64,000 nt of DNA from Asticcacaulis sp. AC460 (GCF_000495795.1 NZ_AWGD01000023.1:43380-107379), one strand, 5' to 3'; positions 1 to 11,361 are shown, counted from the first letter of the stretch. Program-made: numbers and translations. Notes: a model not told the origin generated them from the sequence alone.

Positions 1-1416
1 GCGGGTGAACTCATGCTGGTAGCTGGCATTGCCGGTGATGGCCTGGTAGGTCGTGTTCGGGCCGGCGCCCAGACGGTCGACCTCGAAATGCGAGTAGCGA
101 ATGCCTAAGGACAGCTTGTCCTTTTCGCTCAGGTTGAAGCGCTGGTTGGTGAAGACGCCATAGTCGTTGACGTTCGAGGCCGAGGGCGCGCTGGTGAAGA
201 AGGGGAAGAAGGCGAAGTCGCCGGTATTCTTGGTCGAGCTGGCGAAGACTCCGTAGGTGAAGTTGTAGAAGGCGCCGTTCGTCGATTCAAAGCGGACTTC
301 GTTGGTCGTCACTTTCGCGGTGTTGGTGCCCAGCAGCCAGGTCGGGATCTGATTGGCCTGGCCGATGCCGGCGAAGTCGAAGTCGAGGCCGTTGGCGAAG
401 GTCGAGTCGTTATAGCCGCCGACATAGTTGATCTGATAGTCACCCAGGTCGTAGCGGACGCTGAGGGTCGTCAGGTGGCCTTCATAGGTGACGGGGCTGG
501 GGCCGGTGTTCAGCGATACGCGGTCGGCCAGGGTGTAGCTGTGGCCGCAGCCGGCCGAGCTGACCGGGATCGGACCGCCGGCGCAGGGAGCGGTGCCGCG
601 GACGGAGCGGTAGAAGTCGCGGTCTTCGCTGATGTATTGGTGCATCAGGTTGATGTCGAGATTGTCGAGCGGCTTCCAGGTCAGGCTGCCGCGCAGGCCG
701 GTGGTTTCGTGGTGGGATTTCTTGCCGTTGCCGAGGCTCTTGACTTCGTTGTCGTCACTGGCGTCGTAGAGACCGGCGACGCGGAAGGCCAGCTTGTCAT
801 TGATCGGACCGCCGAACGCCGCCTGCAGGTTCTGGCCGTTGTGGTCGGTGACCGAGCCCTGGATGAAGCCGTTATAGCCGGAGAAGCTGCCGCGCTGGGT
901 GACGATGGTCATGGCGCCCGACGGCGACGGCCGGCCGCGCAGCGTGCCCTGGGGGCCGCGCAGGACTTCGATCTGGCCGATGTCGAACAGGGCGTTGAAG
1001 GCGTCGGTCGTGCTGATCGGCACTTCGTTCTGATAGACTTCGACGGTGTTGGTGGCGCCACCGGTGCCGCCATTGTTCGGCATCTTGATGCCGCGCATCG
1101 AGATGGACTGTTCGCCGCCGCTGGTCCGGGTCAGGGACACGCCGCCGACGGCCGTGGCGACTTCCTGGAACGAACGGATCTGCAGGTTCTGGAGCTGGGC
1201 GGCGCTGACGACGTTGACGGTCTGGGCGACCTTCTGCACCGGTTCGCGGCGCTTGTTGGCCGTGACGATGATGACATTGGGATCTTCGGCCGCGGGCGCA
1301 TCGGCCGCGGGGGCCGTATCCTGGGCCGCCGCCGCGCCGGCCAGGGCGAGCAGACTGGTGCCGATCATGAGGGCGATTGCCTTTTGGGGCAGCGCTGACG
1401 TAAATTTCCTGAGCAT
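1..1416 (-). CDS. TonB-dependent receptor, N-terminal part (cut by window edge)
   Basis: Outer-membrane TonB-dependent receptor for energised uptake of a specific ligand. 472 residues are visible; the C-terminal barrel lies beyond base 1. The ATG at 1416 has a good ribosome site (GAGGA, 7 nt upstream) and starts a signal peptide ending in an AAAAQ cleavage region near residue 32. A TonB-box-like stretch (VIIVTA) and a plug domain follow, including the typical VEVLRGPQG-type segment (IEVLRGPQGTLRG). A near-palindrome shared with the esterase next door and with the LacI-gene promoter lies over codons 5-11 (1384-1403), which suggests co-regulation. The ligand cannot be read from sequence; the neighbouring esterase and tannase suggest an aromatic ester. 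Confidence 0.93.
   Translation of the reverse strand, partial: MLRKFTSALPQKAIALMIGTSLLALAGAAAAQDTAPAADAPAAEDPNVIIVTANKRREPVQKVAQTVNVVSAAQLQNLQIRSFQEVATAVGGVSLTRTSGGEQSISMRGIKMPNNGGTGGATNTVEVYQNEVPISTTDAFNALFDIGQIEVLRGPQGTLRGRPSPSGAMTIVTQRGSFSGYNGFIQGSVTDHNGQNLQAAFGGPINDKLAFRVAGLYDASDDNEVKSLGNGKKSHHETTGLRGSLTWKPLDNLDINLMHQYISEDRDFYRSVRGTAPCAGGPIPVSSAGCGHSYTLADRVSLNTGPSPVTYEGHLTTLSVRYDLGDYQINYVGGYNDSTFANGLDFDFAGIGQANQIPTWLLGTNTAKVTTNEVRFESTNGAFYNFTYGVFASSTKNTGDFAFFPFFTSAPSASNVNDYGVFTNQRFNLSEKDKLSLGIRYSHFEVDRLGAGPNTTYQAITGNASYQHEFTR
1384..1403. promoter_or_regulatory. LacI-type operator copy 1 (start of TonB receptor gene)
   Basis: TTGGGGCAGCGCTGACGTAA. It shares the core GGCAGCGCTGACGTAA with copies at 3284-3303, 9369-9388 and 9395-9414 (opposite strand). 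The core is centred on CAGCGCTG, a usual LacI-family half-site geometry. It lies just inside the coding region, compatible with repression downstream of the transcription start. Assignment to the LacI gene at 8203-9246 is inferred. Confidence 0.6.
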
Positions 1417-1517
1417 GTGTTTTTCCTCTGTAACCTGGGACCTCTTGGCGAGGCTTCCGTTTTGTTGATTAGATCCAACGGGAACCCGACTGTTCCCGAA
1501 GATGGTTCTGGTCAGGC

Positions 1518-3197
1518 CTATACGGCCGGACCGATGCTTTCCCACATCCGCCTTACGTCGCCATCCAGGTCGCTTGCGACCCGGCATTCGACATCGATGA
1601 GCATGGTTTGACGCGTTTTGCGCTCGTATGGCGGCCAGTCGGGCTGGCCCTTGGCGCCGGGGTGCGAGGTGCGGGCAAAGGTCGCCCACATCTCGCTCAT
1701 GTTGCGAGAGGCCTTTTCGGCGCCGGGGCCTGAGCCCTGAAGACCGCGAAGGTCGTAATTGTAGAATTTCAGGTTGATGTCCGAAGCATGGCCCGCGCCG
1801 AACCGGTAATCCGTTCCGGGGATGACGAAGTCGGATTGATAGTCGAGGCGGTAGCGGTAGACGGGCGCCGGCTGGAGCGACTTGCGTTCCGCGACGGTGG
1901 CCGAGTCGTTGCCGAACCAGACGTCGCTGGAGATGGCGATGTAGAGCTGGCTGGGCGAATAGGCGGGGTAGCGTTGGCGGTAGGTGGTTTCGATGCGGTC
2001 GGCATAGACACCGAATTCGCGGGCGAGGCGCGCCTTCAGGGCCGCGTCGTCCATGGTGAAGGTGTCGGGCCGCCCCATGTTGAAGAAGGTCGATTCGTCG
2101 CGGTTGTGTCCGACCATCAGCGGGATATCGGCGACCAGGGGCGATACCAGGGGATCGAACGGGTGGCTCGGCAGGACGATACCGTCGACGACGGGTCCCC
2201 AGTTGCCGGGCCGGTTGAAGTTGGCGCGATGCAGCAACTCGCTTTGCGGATCATTGGGATCGATCAGCGCCCCCCTGCCCTGTTCGGCCTGGACCTGGAT
2301 ATCGACAAAGGCCTGGGACGGGACGTCGGCCAGTTTGTGCAGTTCGTTCGGCGACAGGCCGAGGCCTTTCAGCACCCGCATCGCCGTGTCGGTGGCGTGC
2401 TCGCGGGTCAGGCGCGTCAGGCCGGCGCCGCTTTCGACGCTGGCCTTATGGAACAAACCACGCGCCGATGGCATGGCCAGCAGGGTTCCGGTCTTCATGC
2501 CGCCGCCGGACTCACCGAAAATCATGACATTGCCTGGGTTGCCCCCGAAGACGGTGATGTTGTCGCGGACCCAGCGCAGGGCGGCGACGATATCCAGCAT
2601 CGACTGGTTGCCCGAGCTGGCGAAGGCGTCGCCGCCCAGGTCGCCAAAGTACAGGTAGCCCAGCAGGCCGAGGCGGTGATTGCAGGCCACGACCACGACG
2701 TCGTAGGCGGCGGCCAGGTGGGCGCCGTCCTGGGATGGAGCGCCGGCCGAACCGGAATGGTAGCCGCCCCCGTGGATGTAGAACATGACCGGCCGGGCCT
2801 TGCCGTCGTTCACTGCCGGGGTCCAGACGTTCAGCACCAGGCAGTCTTCGCTGCCGGCGGGTTCGTTTTCACCGAAGGCGCCGCCGGGCTTTTGCAGGGA
2901 TGGCGGGCCCAGGGTCAGGGCGTCGCGCACACCGGACCAGGCCGGAGCCGGTGGGGCTTCGAGGAACCGGCCCTTGCCGGTGACCGAACCGGCGTAGGGA
3001 ATGCCTTTGAAGGCCAGGGCGCCCCGGCTGTGGCCGCCGCGAAGGCTGCCTTGGGAAAGTTTCACGGTCACGAACGGTGCGGTGACGGCGGTGGCCGTGG
3101 CGGGTGCTTGGGCCATCGTCCGTGGCGCTGCGCCGGCCGCCGCAAGGGCCATGGCCGTCGTCAAAAAGTGCCGCCGATCGAGATGCGTCCGTTCCAT
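1518..3197 (-). CDS. Type B carboxylesterase, Tat-type signal
   Basis: Alpha/beta-hydrolase esterase of the carboxylesterase type B family, 559 residues (usual length), probably exported. The N-terminus carries a twin-arginine signal (DRRHFLTT, then an alanine-rich core ending AAPRTMAQ near residue 30). Family marks are EDCLVLNVWTP (117-127), the oxyanion segment IHGGGYHSG and the nucleophile elbow GESGGG with Ser230. The catalytic His is probably in GAGHASDIN. It lies in the same orientation as the TonB receptor, with a 101-bp gap. A perfect copy of the shared operator sits 87 bp upstream of the start. The substrate is unknown; an ester imported by the receptor is the natural inference. Confidence 0.92.
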   Translation of the reverse strand: MERTHLDRRHFLTTAMALAAAGAAPRTMAQAPATATAVTAPFVTVKLSQGSLRGGHSRGALAFKGIPYAGSVTGKGRFLEAPPAPAWSGVRDALTLGPPSLQKPGGAFGENEPAGSEDCLVLNVWTPAVNDGKARPVMFYIHGGGYHSGSAGAPSQDGAHLAAAYDVVVVACNHRLGLLGYLYFGDLGGDAFASSGNQSMLDIVAALRWVRDNITVFGGNPGNVMIFGESGGGMKTGTLLAMPSARGLFHKASVESGAGLTRLTREHATDTAMRVLKGLGLSPNELHKLADVPSQAFVDIQVQAEQGRGALIDPNDPQSELLHRANFNRPGNWGPVVDGIVLPSHPFDPLVSPLVADIPLMVGHNRDESTFFNMGRPDTFTMDDAALKARLAREFGVYADRIETTYRQRYPAYSPSQLYIAISSDVWFGNDSATVAERKSLQPAPVYRYRLDYQSDFVIPGTDYRFGAGHASDINLKFYNYDLRGLQGSGPGAEKASRNMSEMWATFARTSHPGAKGQPDWPPYERKTRQTMLIDVECRVASDLDGDVRRMWESIGPAV

Positions 3198-3283
3198 AAG
3201 CCCTGCCTGATATCATTCGTCTGCACCTGTGCCGGTGCTGTTGATGTGAGGGTCGTTCAAGCCGGAAAGGAAGTCAATCGAAT

Positions 3284-3303
3284 TTACGGCAGCGCTGACG
3301 TAA
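3284..3303. promoter_or_regulatory. LacI-type operator copy 2 (carboxylesterase promoter)
   Basis: TTACGGCAGCGCTGACGTAA is a 20-bp palindrome except for one mismatched pair. It is 81-100 bp upstream of the esterase start and is the most symmetric of the four copies in the window. Confidence 0.7.
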
Positions 3304-3385
3304 ACGGGAAGGATTGGACTTTCTGAATTTTTCTAAGTCCATGATTTATCGAACGAAAGTGCGGCGTCATCAGGCCGCAACATTA

Positions 3386-3400
3386 GGTATGCAACATAAC
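3386..3400. promoter_or_regulatory. GTTAT-N5-ATAAC-like site 1
   Basis: GGTATGCAACATAAC on the plus strand (GTTATGTTGCATACC on the other). It resembles 11347-11361 and 11459-11473, which lie in the divergent tannase/YceI promoter. The binding protein is unknown; the MarR regulator at 13928 is one candidate. Confidence 0.4.
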
Positions 3401-3472
3401 ATTTTGCAAGCTTCGTTGCAAATTTACAACAACAGCTATCCGAATGTTAGTCCTCCTGGGTAGGGACGGCAC

Positions 3473-3760
3473 CTCCCGCGCGAAGCGCATTAAAAATCAT
3501 AGTGTGGTGCGCCAGCCTTTCATCACCCGGAATTCCGTGACTTCCGTGCACGTCGCCGCAGGCGGCGCTTCAGTGTTTTCCGTGTTCCTCTCAAATGCCG
3601 GCGGCAGGCCGGCTGGCTGGGAGTTCTCTGAGACAAAGAAGTGGGAACACGGACCACACGGAAGCCGCTCCGCGGCGAAACTGAAAACGCGGAATTCAGG
3701 GTGAAGACACGGTAGTGTGCAACCCAAGCCGTTCATGAATCAAAGCGCTTCGCGCGGGAG
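3473..3760. mobile_element. MITE-like 288-bp inverted-repeat element, no coding capacity
   Basis: The ends are a perfect 16-bp inverted repeat: CTCCCGCGCGAAGCGC at 3473-3488 and its reverse complement at 3745-3760. Inside, two arms are imperfect inverted copies. About 3527-3596 contains GGAATTCCGTG, TTCCGTG, CGCCGCAGGCGGC and GTGTTTTCCGTGTTCC; about 3645-3708 contains the complementary words GGAACACGG, CACGGAAG, CGCGGCGAAACTGAAAACGCGGAATTC in pieces. No transposase is encoded and no clear target-site duplication is visible. A structured intergenic repeat is the alternative. Confidence 0.55.
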
Positions 3761-3945
3761 TTCGGCTAACCCGAGTTCCGTTTCTTTCCGCTTCTTTCTC
3801 TGCCTTCCGTCGTTTTGGTTCTACTGGCCGCCCAGTTAATGAGCCTGAGGCTCTCAGGATCATGGCAAGGTAGTATCCGTTACATAGTCGTGGCTGCCAA
3901 AACGCGCCCGCGAAGACGGTTTGGCGCGAAAGACACGCTTGACCC

Positions 3946-5812
<1,867 letters not shown>

Positions 5813-5850
5813 GGCGTTAGAGCGCCCTCACAACAGAAAGGCATAGTCAC

Positions 5851-6330
5851 ATGATCTGGAAATCACTCGCTTTCGGTATAGCGGTCGCCACAACCGCGAT
5901 CGGCGGAAGCGCCCTGGCGCAAACGAACCCCGCCCAGACTCAGGTGGGCCCGACTGAAGTGGCCCAGGCGCAGGAGATCCTTGCCCTGTCGCGCCAGAAG
6001 TGGCTGTGGATGGCCGAGCGTAATACCGACGCCCTGGAAAGGCTGTTCGACGATAAGGCCGTCTTTGTCCATATGGGCGGCACGATGTCGAAGACGGAGG
6101 AGCTGGGCGTCATTTCCGGTGGAATGATCCAGTACAAGCGCGCCGACATCGAACAGGAGTCGGCCCGCTTTATCGGCGATACGGCGATCGTACTCAGCAA
6201 GATCCGGTTGCTGGCCGTTGTCGGCGGAAACGAGGTGACGAACCCGTTCATGGTCACCGAAGTCTATATCAAGCAACAGGGCCAATGGAAGCTGGGCTCG
6301 CTTTCCTTTACCCGGCTGCTCGGAAACTAA
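5851..6330 (+). CDS. Exported SnoaL/DUF4440-like protein
   Basis: 159 residues with a signal peptide (MIWKSLAFGIAVATTAIGGS, cleaved after ALAQ, about residue 24). The mature part is one NTF2-fold domain of DUF4440 type: a first helix with WMAERNTDALERLFDDKAVFVH, then strand-rich halves ending GQWKLGSLSFTRL. Such proteins bind small molecules or act as isomerases; the specific role is unknown. It is 38 bp after the first AKR gene and 43 bp before the Tat AKR gene, so probably co-transcribed. Confidence 0.85.
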   Translation: MIWKSLAFGIAVATTAIGGSALAQTNPAQTQVGPTEVAQAQEILALSRQKWLWMAERNTDALERLFDDKAVFVHMGGTMSKTEELGVISGGMIQYKRADIEQESARFIGDTAIVLSKIRLLAVVGGNEVTNPFMVTEVYIKQQGQWKLGSLSFTRLLGN

Positions 6331-6373
6331 ACAGGGGCTGCGCCCGGATGAGCGGAAGCCAAAGGAGGACATT

Positions 6374-7510
<1,137 letters not shown>

Positions 7511-7522
7511 AAGGAGGCTTCC

Positions 7523-8005
7523 ATGCGTCATGTTCATAGCGTCATTTTGACCTGCTTCCTTGCGATGGCGATCCCGGTCGCTGCGGCGGCGCAGACCGCA
7601 CCGCCCAGCCGTTATGGTCAGGCGATGGCGACGGACGACGCGCTGTCGCTGATTGACCGGGCCCGGCAGGCCGCGGTGGCGCGCGGCCTCAACATGGCCT
7701 TTGCCGTCGTCGAACCGACCGGTGAGTTGGTCGCCTTTGTTCGCATGGAAGATGCGCCTTACGCTTCGGGTTCCCTGGCACAACAGAAGGCGCGGTCGTC
7801 CGCCCGGCTTCGGCTGCCGACGTCCGAACTGGAAACCCGGGTTCAGAATGGCCGTCTGGTGCTTCTCTCGTCCGACGAGGTGTTGGCGGTCGGTGGTGGT
7901 GTGCCGATCGTCGTCGACGGGCGCGTCGTCGGCGCCTTGGGCGTGTCGGGCGGAACCTCTGCTCAGGATGCCGAAGTCGCGGCAGTGGTCGGGTCTAGGC
8001 CCTAA
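7523..8005 (+). CDS. Exported HbpS/GlcG-like (heme-binding uptake family) protein
   Basis: 160 residues with a signal peptide (residues 1-24, ending AAAQT). The domain is the HbpS/GlcG fold: LIDRARQAAVARGLNMAFAVVEPTGELVAFVRMEDA, then a C-terminal GGGVPIVVDGRVVGALGVSGGTSAQDAEVA. Members bind heme or corrin-like ligands or act as accessory proteins of oxidoreductases, so the name does not define its job. It is 12 bp after the Tat AKR gene and is the last gene of the cluster. A REP-like element follows. Confidence 0.85.
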   Translation: MRHVHSVILTCFLAMAIPVAAAAQTAPPSRYGQAMATDDALSLIDRARQAAVARGLNMAFAVVEPTGELVAFVRMEDAPYASGSLAQQKARSSARLRLPTSELETRVQNGRLVLLSSDEVLAVGGGVPIVVDGRVVGALGVSGGTSAQDAEVAAVVGSRP

Positions 8006-8067
8006 GGTAGTTACCGGCGCCAGGCCTTGTAGACTTCGTGCTCATTCCGGGGAAACACCGGCGGGCC

Positions 8068-8192
8068 AAATCCCCCCTCCGACTGCTCGCTGTCGCTCGC
8101 AGCCACCTCCCCCGTATAACGGGGGAGTATAAGGAACTCTGCATCTCGGGCAGATGTGTGCATACGATACGCCGTATAACGGGGAGGGATAA
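8068..8192. repeat. REP-like palindromic intergenic element 1
   Basis: CCCCCTCCGACTGCTCGC ... AGCCACCTCCCCCGTATAACGGGGGAG: a short stem (GCTCGCTGTCGCTCGCAGC region) followed by a perfect CTCCCCCGTATAACGGGGGAG stem. A partial second copy of the last stem (CCGTATAACGGGGAGGG) sits at about 8172-8188. Similar units occur at 18621, 24387 and 57980. It lies between the convergent HbpS-like and LacI genes. Confidence 0.7.
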
Positions 8193-8202
8193 GTTGTTTA
8201 AA

Positions 8203-9246
8203 TCACTTATCTTTTTCAGCTATACTAGCGGGCGGAGCGGTGGTGTGGCGATGGACCAGGGCGTATTGCACGCGCTCCTGGGTCAGGCCGGTGACCGGTT
8301 GGTCGCGGTCAAGATGACGCAGCAAAATTTCCGTCGCGCGCTGGCCCATGGCGCTGATCGGCTGATGAATCGTCGTCAGGGGCGGCCAGCAGCTTTCGGA
8401 AGCCGGGCTGTCGTCGAAGCCGACGACGCTGACGTCGCGGGGCACGACCAGGCCGGCGCGCTGGGCGGCGGCGATACTGCCCATGGCCACCGAATCGTTG
8501 CCGCACACCAAGGCCGTCGGACGGTCGGGCAAGGTCAGGAGTTGGTAGGCCATCTCATGGCCATGGCCTGGCTCCGGCGGCGGCGGCAGGCGGAACTCCG
8601 GCCGCTGGTCGATGCCGGCTTCGCGCAGCGCCCGCAGGAAACCGGATTCGCGCAGGCCCATGGAGGCCAGGTTTTTGCTCACCGACAGCCAGGCCAGTTC
8701 GCGATGCCCCAGATCGATCAGGTGCCGGGTGATCTCATAGGTGGCCAGTTCGTCGTCCATCTCGACATAGGATTTCGCGTTCTTGCCTTCGACCGGCGCG
8801 ACGCAGACAAAGGGCAGGTTCAGCTCGGTCAGGGCATCGGTAAAGCCCGAGGCCTCGCAGACCGGCGGCACGACGATCAGCCCGTCGGGGCGAAAAGCGG
8901 CAAAGTGGCGGGCAATGGCGTCCTTGCCCTTTTCCAGGACGTCGCGGACCGGTTCGACGATCAGGTGATAGCCGGCCGAAATGCAGGCCCGCGAAATCCC
9001 GATCTGAAGTTCCGAAAAGTAATAGTGGGAGGTCTGGTCCTCGACCACCATGCAGATGGTGTAGGTGCGCGAACTGGCCAGGACCCGGGCGCCAAAGTTC
9101 GGCCGGAAGCCCGTTTCGGCGATCAGTTTCTCGATCTCGGCGCGCTTCTTGGCGCCGACACCGGGAAGCTTGTTGACCACGCGCGAAATGGTCTTCGCCG
9201 AGACATTCGCACGCTTCGCCAGATCGTCGAGGGTCAGATTCGCCAA
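8203..9246 (-). CDS. LacI-family transcriptional repressor
   Basis: LacI/GalR regulator. The N-terminal helix-turn-helix reads LTLDDLAKRANVSAKTISRVVNK and is followed by a hinge and a sugar-binding-like domain of about 280 residues (SVVGFDDSPASESCWPPLTTIHQP near the end). The reading frame opens at a TTG at 9273, but a stop lies two codons before it and no ribosome site is visible. A second TTG at 9246 has AAGG 9 nt upstream and gives the usual short N-terminus (347 residues), so I prefer it. A TTG start implies weak translation. Two inverted operator copies sit 120-170 bp upstream, indicating autoregulation, and the same site occurs at the TonB receptor and esterase genes. Confidence 0.9.
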   Translation of the reverse strand: MANLTLDDLAKRANVSAKTISRVVNKLPGVGAKKRAEIEKLIAETGFRPNFGARVLASSRTYTICMVVEDQTSHYYFSELQIGISRACISAGYHLIVEPVRDVLEKGKDAIARHFAAFRPDGLIVVPPVCEASGFTDALTELNLPFVCVAPVEGKNAKSYVEMDDELATYEITRHLIDLGHRELAWLSVSKNLASMGLRESGFLRALREAGIDQRPEFRLPPPPEPGHGHEMAYQLLTLPDRPTALVCGNDSVAMGSIAAAQRAGLVVPRDVSVVGFDDSPASESCWPPLTTIHQPISAMGQRATEILLRHLDRDQPVTGLTQERVQYALVHRHTTAPPASIAEKDK

Positions 9247-9368
9247 AATTTTCAACCTTGTATGACCGTGCAAGTATCACGGCTGCGTGCCTGCTTGTCC
9301 AGTCCCCGGCGGCGGGTTTCCCGCCTTCCCGGCCCCGGACGCCGATTTTCATCTGCATCGAACCACCT

Positions 9369-9414
9369 TGACGGCAGCGCTGACGTAAGTCAAATTACGT
9401 CAGCGCTGCCCTCC
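9369..9414. promoter_or_regulatory. Paired inverted LacI-type operators (copies 3 and 4)
   Basis: The GGCAGCGCTGACGTAA core (9373-9388) and its exact reverse complement (9395-9410) are separated by GTCAAA. The two CAGCGCTG centres are 26 bp apart. They lie upstream of the LacI gene, about 175 bp past the tannase stop. Each copy matches the sites at 1384 and 3284. Two adjoining sites suggest cooperative or looping repression of the regulator's own gene (inference). Confidence 0.7.
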
Positions 9415-9447
9415 ATCCCGTGGAGCGACCTTCAACCGGCGCCAACT

Positions 9448-9480
9448 GGCGCCTTAAGAGTCGCATGACCTTAAGGCGCC
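9448..9480. terminator. Hairpin, candidate terminator downstream of the tannase gene
   Basis: GGCGCCTTAAG (9448-9458) pairs with CTTAAGGCGCC (9470-9480) around an 11-nt loop. CTCTTTC follows on the plus strand. It lies between the tannase stop and the LacI promoter. The T-run is poor, so its role is uncertain. Confidence 0.4.
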
Positions 9481-9537
9481 CTCTTTCATGACAATGCGAC
9501 ACGCCTAAAAGCGGCATGGTTGGAAACAGATGGCGAT

Positions 9538-9584
9538 TAGAGCGCATCCCGAAAAGTGTGACGCACTTTTCGGGATGCGCTCTA
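9538..9584. repeat. 47-bp perfect inverted repeat after the tannase stop
   Basis: Two 21-bp perfect arms (TAGAGCGCATCCCGAAAAGTG at 9538-9558 and its reverse complement at 9564-9584) enclose the loop TGACG, 6 bp past the tannase stop. This type of GAGC...CCCGAAAAGTG palindrome is, from memory, a common intergenic repeat in alphaproteobacteria. It may end or stabilise the tannase transcript. Confidence 0.75.
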
Positions 9585-9590
9585 GTTCCG

Positions 9591-11321
9591 TCAACCCGCC
9601 TGGCAGGCGAAGCTGTCGGCCTTTTCGACGTCGCCGCCGCGATAATGGGCGGTTTGCGGGTAGGCGCACAGCGGGCGCTGGCGGCCCGGCCACGGCGTGC
9701 CGCCGCCGGCAGTGGCGACGACGGAGTCCGGCGCCCTGCCCTTTTCGACCCAGGCCACCAGGGCGGTGAACATGTCGTACTGGTCGGTGGCGGGGCCGCC
9801 GCCACAGTGGCACATGCCCGGGACCGAGAAGACGCGGACGAAGTCGGAGGCTTTGCCGTTGTTGCGGTCATTGACCTCGTCGAACCAGTCGACGGTGTCC
9901 TTCAGCGAAAAGACGGGATCGGAATCGCCGTGCGGCACGATCAGCCGGCCGCCACGAGCGCGGAAGGCCGACAGGTCGGTCGAGCGCGAGGCGATGCTGG
10001 CCCAGGCCGAATGGGTGAACGGATCGGCCGCGGCGTAGATCCGGCCGGCGTCGCGGTCGAAATCGAAGGCCAGCATATAGTCCAGCCGGCTTTGCGGATC
10101 ACCGAGCGTGGTCGGCGGCGTGGTAAAGACCGAGGCCAGGGACGCGCCGCCCAACAGGACGTTGAGCGCCGGGATACGGCCGTCTTCGGAGCCGATCTTC
10201 CACATCCGCCAGGCGTCGTTGGCGATGCCCGACGGCCAGTACCAGCCGGCATAGAGCGGACGGCCGGAGCTGCTGACCGGGCCCGCCATGACGCGGCGCA
10301 GGCCGGTGATCTGGGCGCCCGACAGGCAGGCGGCGGTCTTGGCATCGCGGCACTGAACAGCACCCAGTTGCGCTACGACGTCGTCGTCGCGGCAGGCCAG
10401 AAAATTCAGCACCATGCCGTCGGCAATGCCGTCGCGGTCGTCGCAGGCCTTGAGAATGGCGGTATGGACCAGCGCGAAGTCGGCGTTGGAGAAGGTCCTG
10501 GGCAGGTCCATGAGATTGACGTGGCCGTTGGCGTCCGCGGCCAGGGATGCGAAGGCGTCGACGTCCCAGGCTTCGGCCACGGCGGCGCGCGGCAAGGAGA
10601 AGCCCGGCGCCGAGGCGACGATGCCGTCGAAGACGTCAGGGTAGTATTGCGCGAAGGTCATGCCCTCCTGCCCGCCTTTCGAGCAGCCGACAAAATAGCT
10701 GTAGCGCGGGGCCTTGCCATAGGTCTTGCGGATCAGGGCCTTGGCCGCATCGGCGGAGGCTTTCAGCGAGGTATGGCCGTAGTCGCTCCGGGCCTGGGGG
10801 TCGAAGCCAAAGGCCAGTTCGCCGTTGCGCGCCGGGTCGGAGTTGGTGGCGTTGTCGTGGCCGGAATCCTGGCTGATGACGGCGTAGCCGAGCTCGATCG
10901 CCGTGGGGCCGGAGGTGGCCAGCGGGCCCAGGGCGTCACCGACCACGCCGTTGCTGCCCCCGCCGCCCTGGAAGACCATGCGCTGGTTCCAGTCGGCCGG
11001 CAGGCGCATATGAAAGCGGATGGCGTAGGCCTGGCCGAAGCGGCCGTTGCGCTCATGCATGATTCCGGAGACGTCGCAGTGGGCCGGCAGGTTCAGGGTC
11101 GCCGGGCCGGCGAAGGTGCCATAGGTGAAGGGCGCCTTGTCCGGCCTGAAATCGGCCGACACGATGCGCGCCTGGTCGCCATTGAAACTCAGGGTCTGAC
11201 CGGCCAGGGCGCTGCATTGGGTGGCAAAGCCGTGATCCTGGGCAAAAGCCACAGGCGCAGATGCCAGGCCTATCACGGCCAAGACGCTCATTGGCAGGGC
11301 GCTCAGAAGCCAGGTTTTCAT
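9591..11321 (-). CDS. Tannase / feruloyl esterase family protein
   Basis: Exported serine esterase of the tannase family (hydrolysis of gallate or hydroxycinnamate esters). 576 residues from the second ATG (11321), which has GGAGG 8 nt upstream; the ATG at 11327 is too close to it. A signal peptide ends at PVAFAQ (about residue 28). Diagnostic features are the nucleophile motif GCSKGGQEGM (Ser near 214), a Ca-site-like Asp-rich stretch, GKASDFVRVFSVPGMCHCGGGP near the C-terminus (catalytic His), and paired cysteines. It is divergent from the YceI operon. With the TonB receptor and carboxylesterase it suggests use of aromatic esters; the substrate is not determinable. Confidence 0.9.
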   Translation of the reverse strand: MKTWLLSALPMSVLAVIGLASAPVAFAQDHGFATQCSALAGQTLSFNGDQARIVSADFRPDKAPFTYGTFAGPATLNLPAHCDVSGIMHERNGRFGQAYAIRFHMRLPADWNQRMVFQGGGGSNGVVGDALGPLATSGPTAIELGYAVISQDSGHDNATNSDPARNGELAFGFDPQARSDYGHTSLKASADAAKALIRKTYGKAPRYSYFVGCSKGGQEGMTFAQYYPDVFDGIVASAPGFSLPRAAVAEAWDVDAFASLAADANGHVNLMDLPRTFSNADFALVHTAILKACDDRDGIADGMVLNFLACRDDDVVAQLGAVQCRDAKTAACLSGAQITGLRRVMAGPVSSSGRPLYAGWYWPSGIANDAWRMWKIGSEDGRIPALNVLLGGASLASVFTTPPTTLGDPQSRLDYMLAFDFDRDAGRIYAAADPFTHSAWASIASRSTDLSAFRARGGRLIVPHGDSDPVFSLKDTVDWFDEVNDRNNGKASDFVRVFSVPGMCHCGGGPATDQYDMFTALVAWVEKGRAPDSVVATAGGGTPWPGRQRPLCAYPQTAHYRGGDVEKADSFACQAG

Positions 11322-11346
11322 GGTCATATCCTCCGCATTTTTTTTT

Positions 11347-11361
11347 GATACGTTGCATAAC
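11347..11361. promoter_or_regulatory. GTTAT-N5-ATAAC-like site 2
   Basis: GATACGTTGCATAAC (GTTATGCAACGTATC on the other strand), 26-40 bp upstream of the tannase start. It matches the sites at 3386 and 11459. Confidence 0.4.

Larger units (their letters stand above)
3198..3472. other. Upstream region of the esterase gene
   Basis: AT-richer promoter region. It contains the LacI-type operator (3284-3303), a GTTAT-N5-ATAAC-like site (3386-3400), and TTGCAA/GTTGCAAATTTACAAC words around 3404-3432. I see no gene here. Confidence 0.6.
9415..9590. other. Spacer between LacI promoter and tannase gene with two hairpins
   Basis: No gene seen. It contains the hairpin 9448-9480 and the large inverted repeat 9538-9584, each listed separately. 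The spacer is bounded by the LacI promoter and the tannase stop. Confidence 0.6.

Noticed and set aside
1788..3326. 512-codon plus-strand open frame over the carboxylesterase
   Set aside because: It is antisense to a gene with full family motifs. High-GC third-position bias opens the opposite frame, and the translation has low-complexity Val/Gly/Ala runs and no motif.
9516..11348. 610-codon plus-strand open frame over the tannase gene
   Set aside because: Antisense shadow. The minus strand carries the signal peptide, GCSKGG and CHCGGG motifs and a ribosome site.
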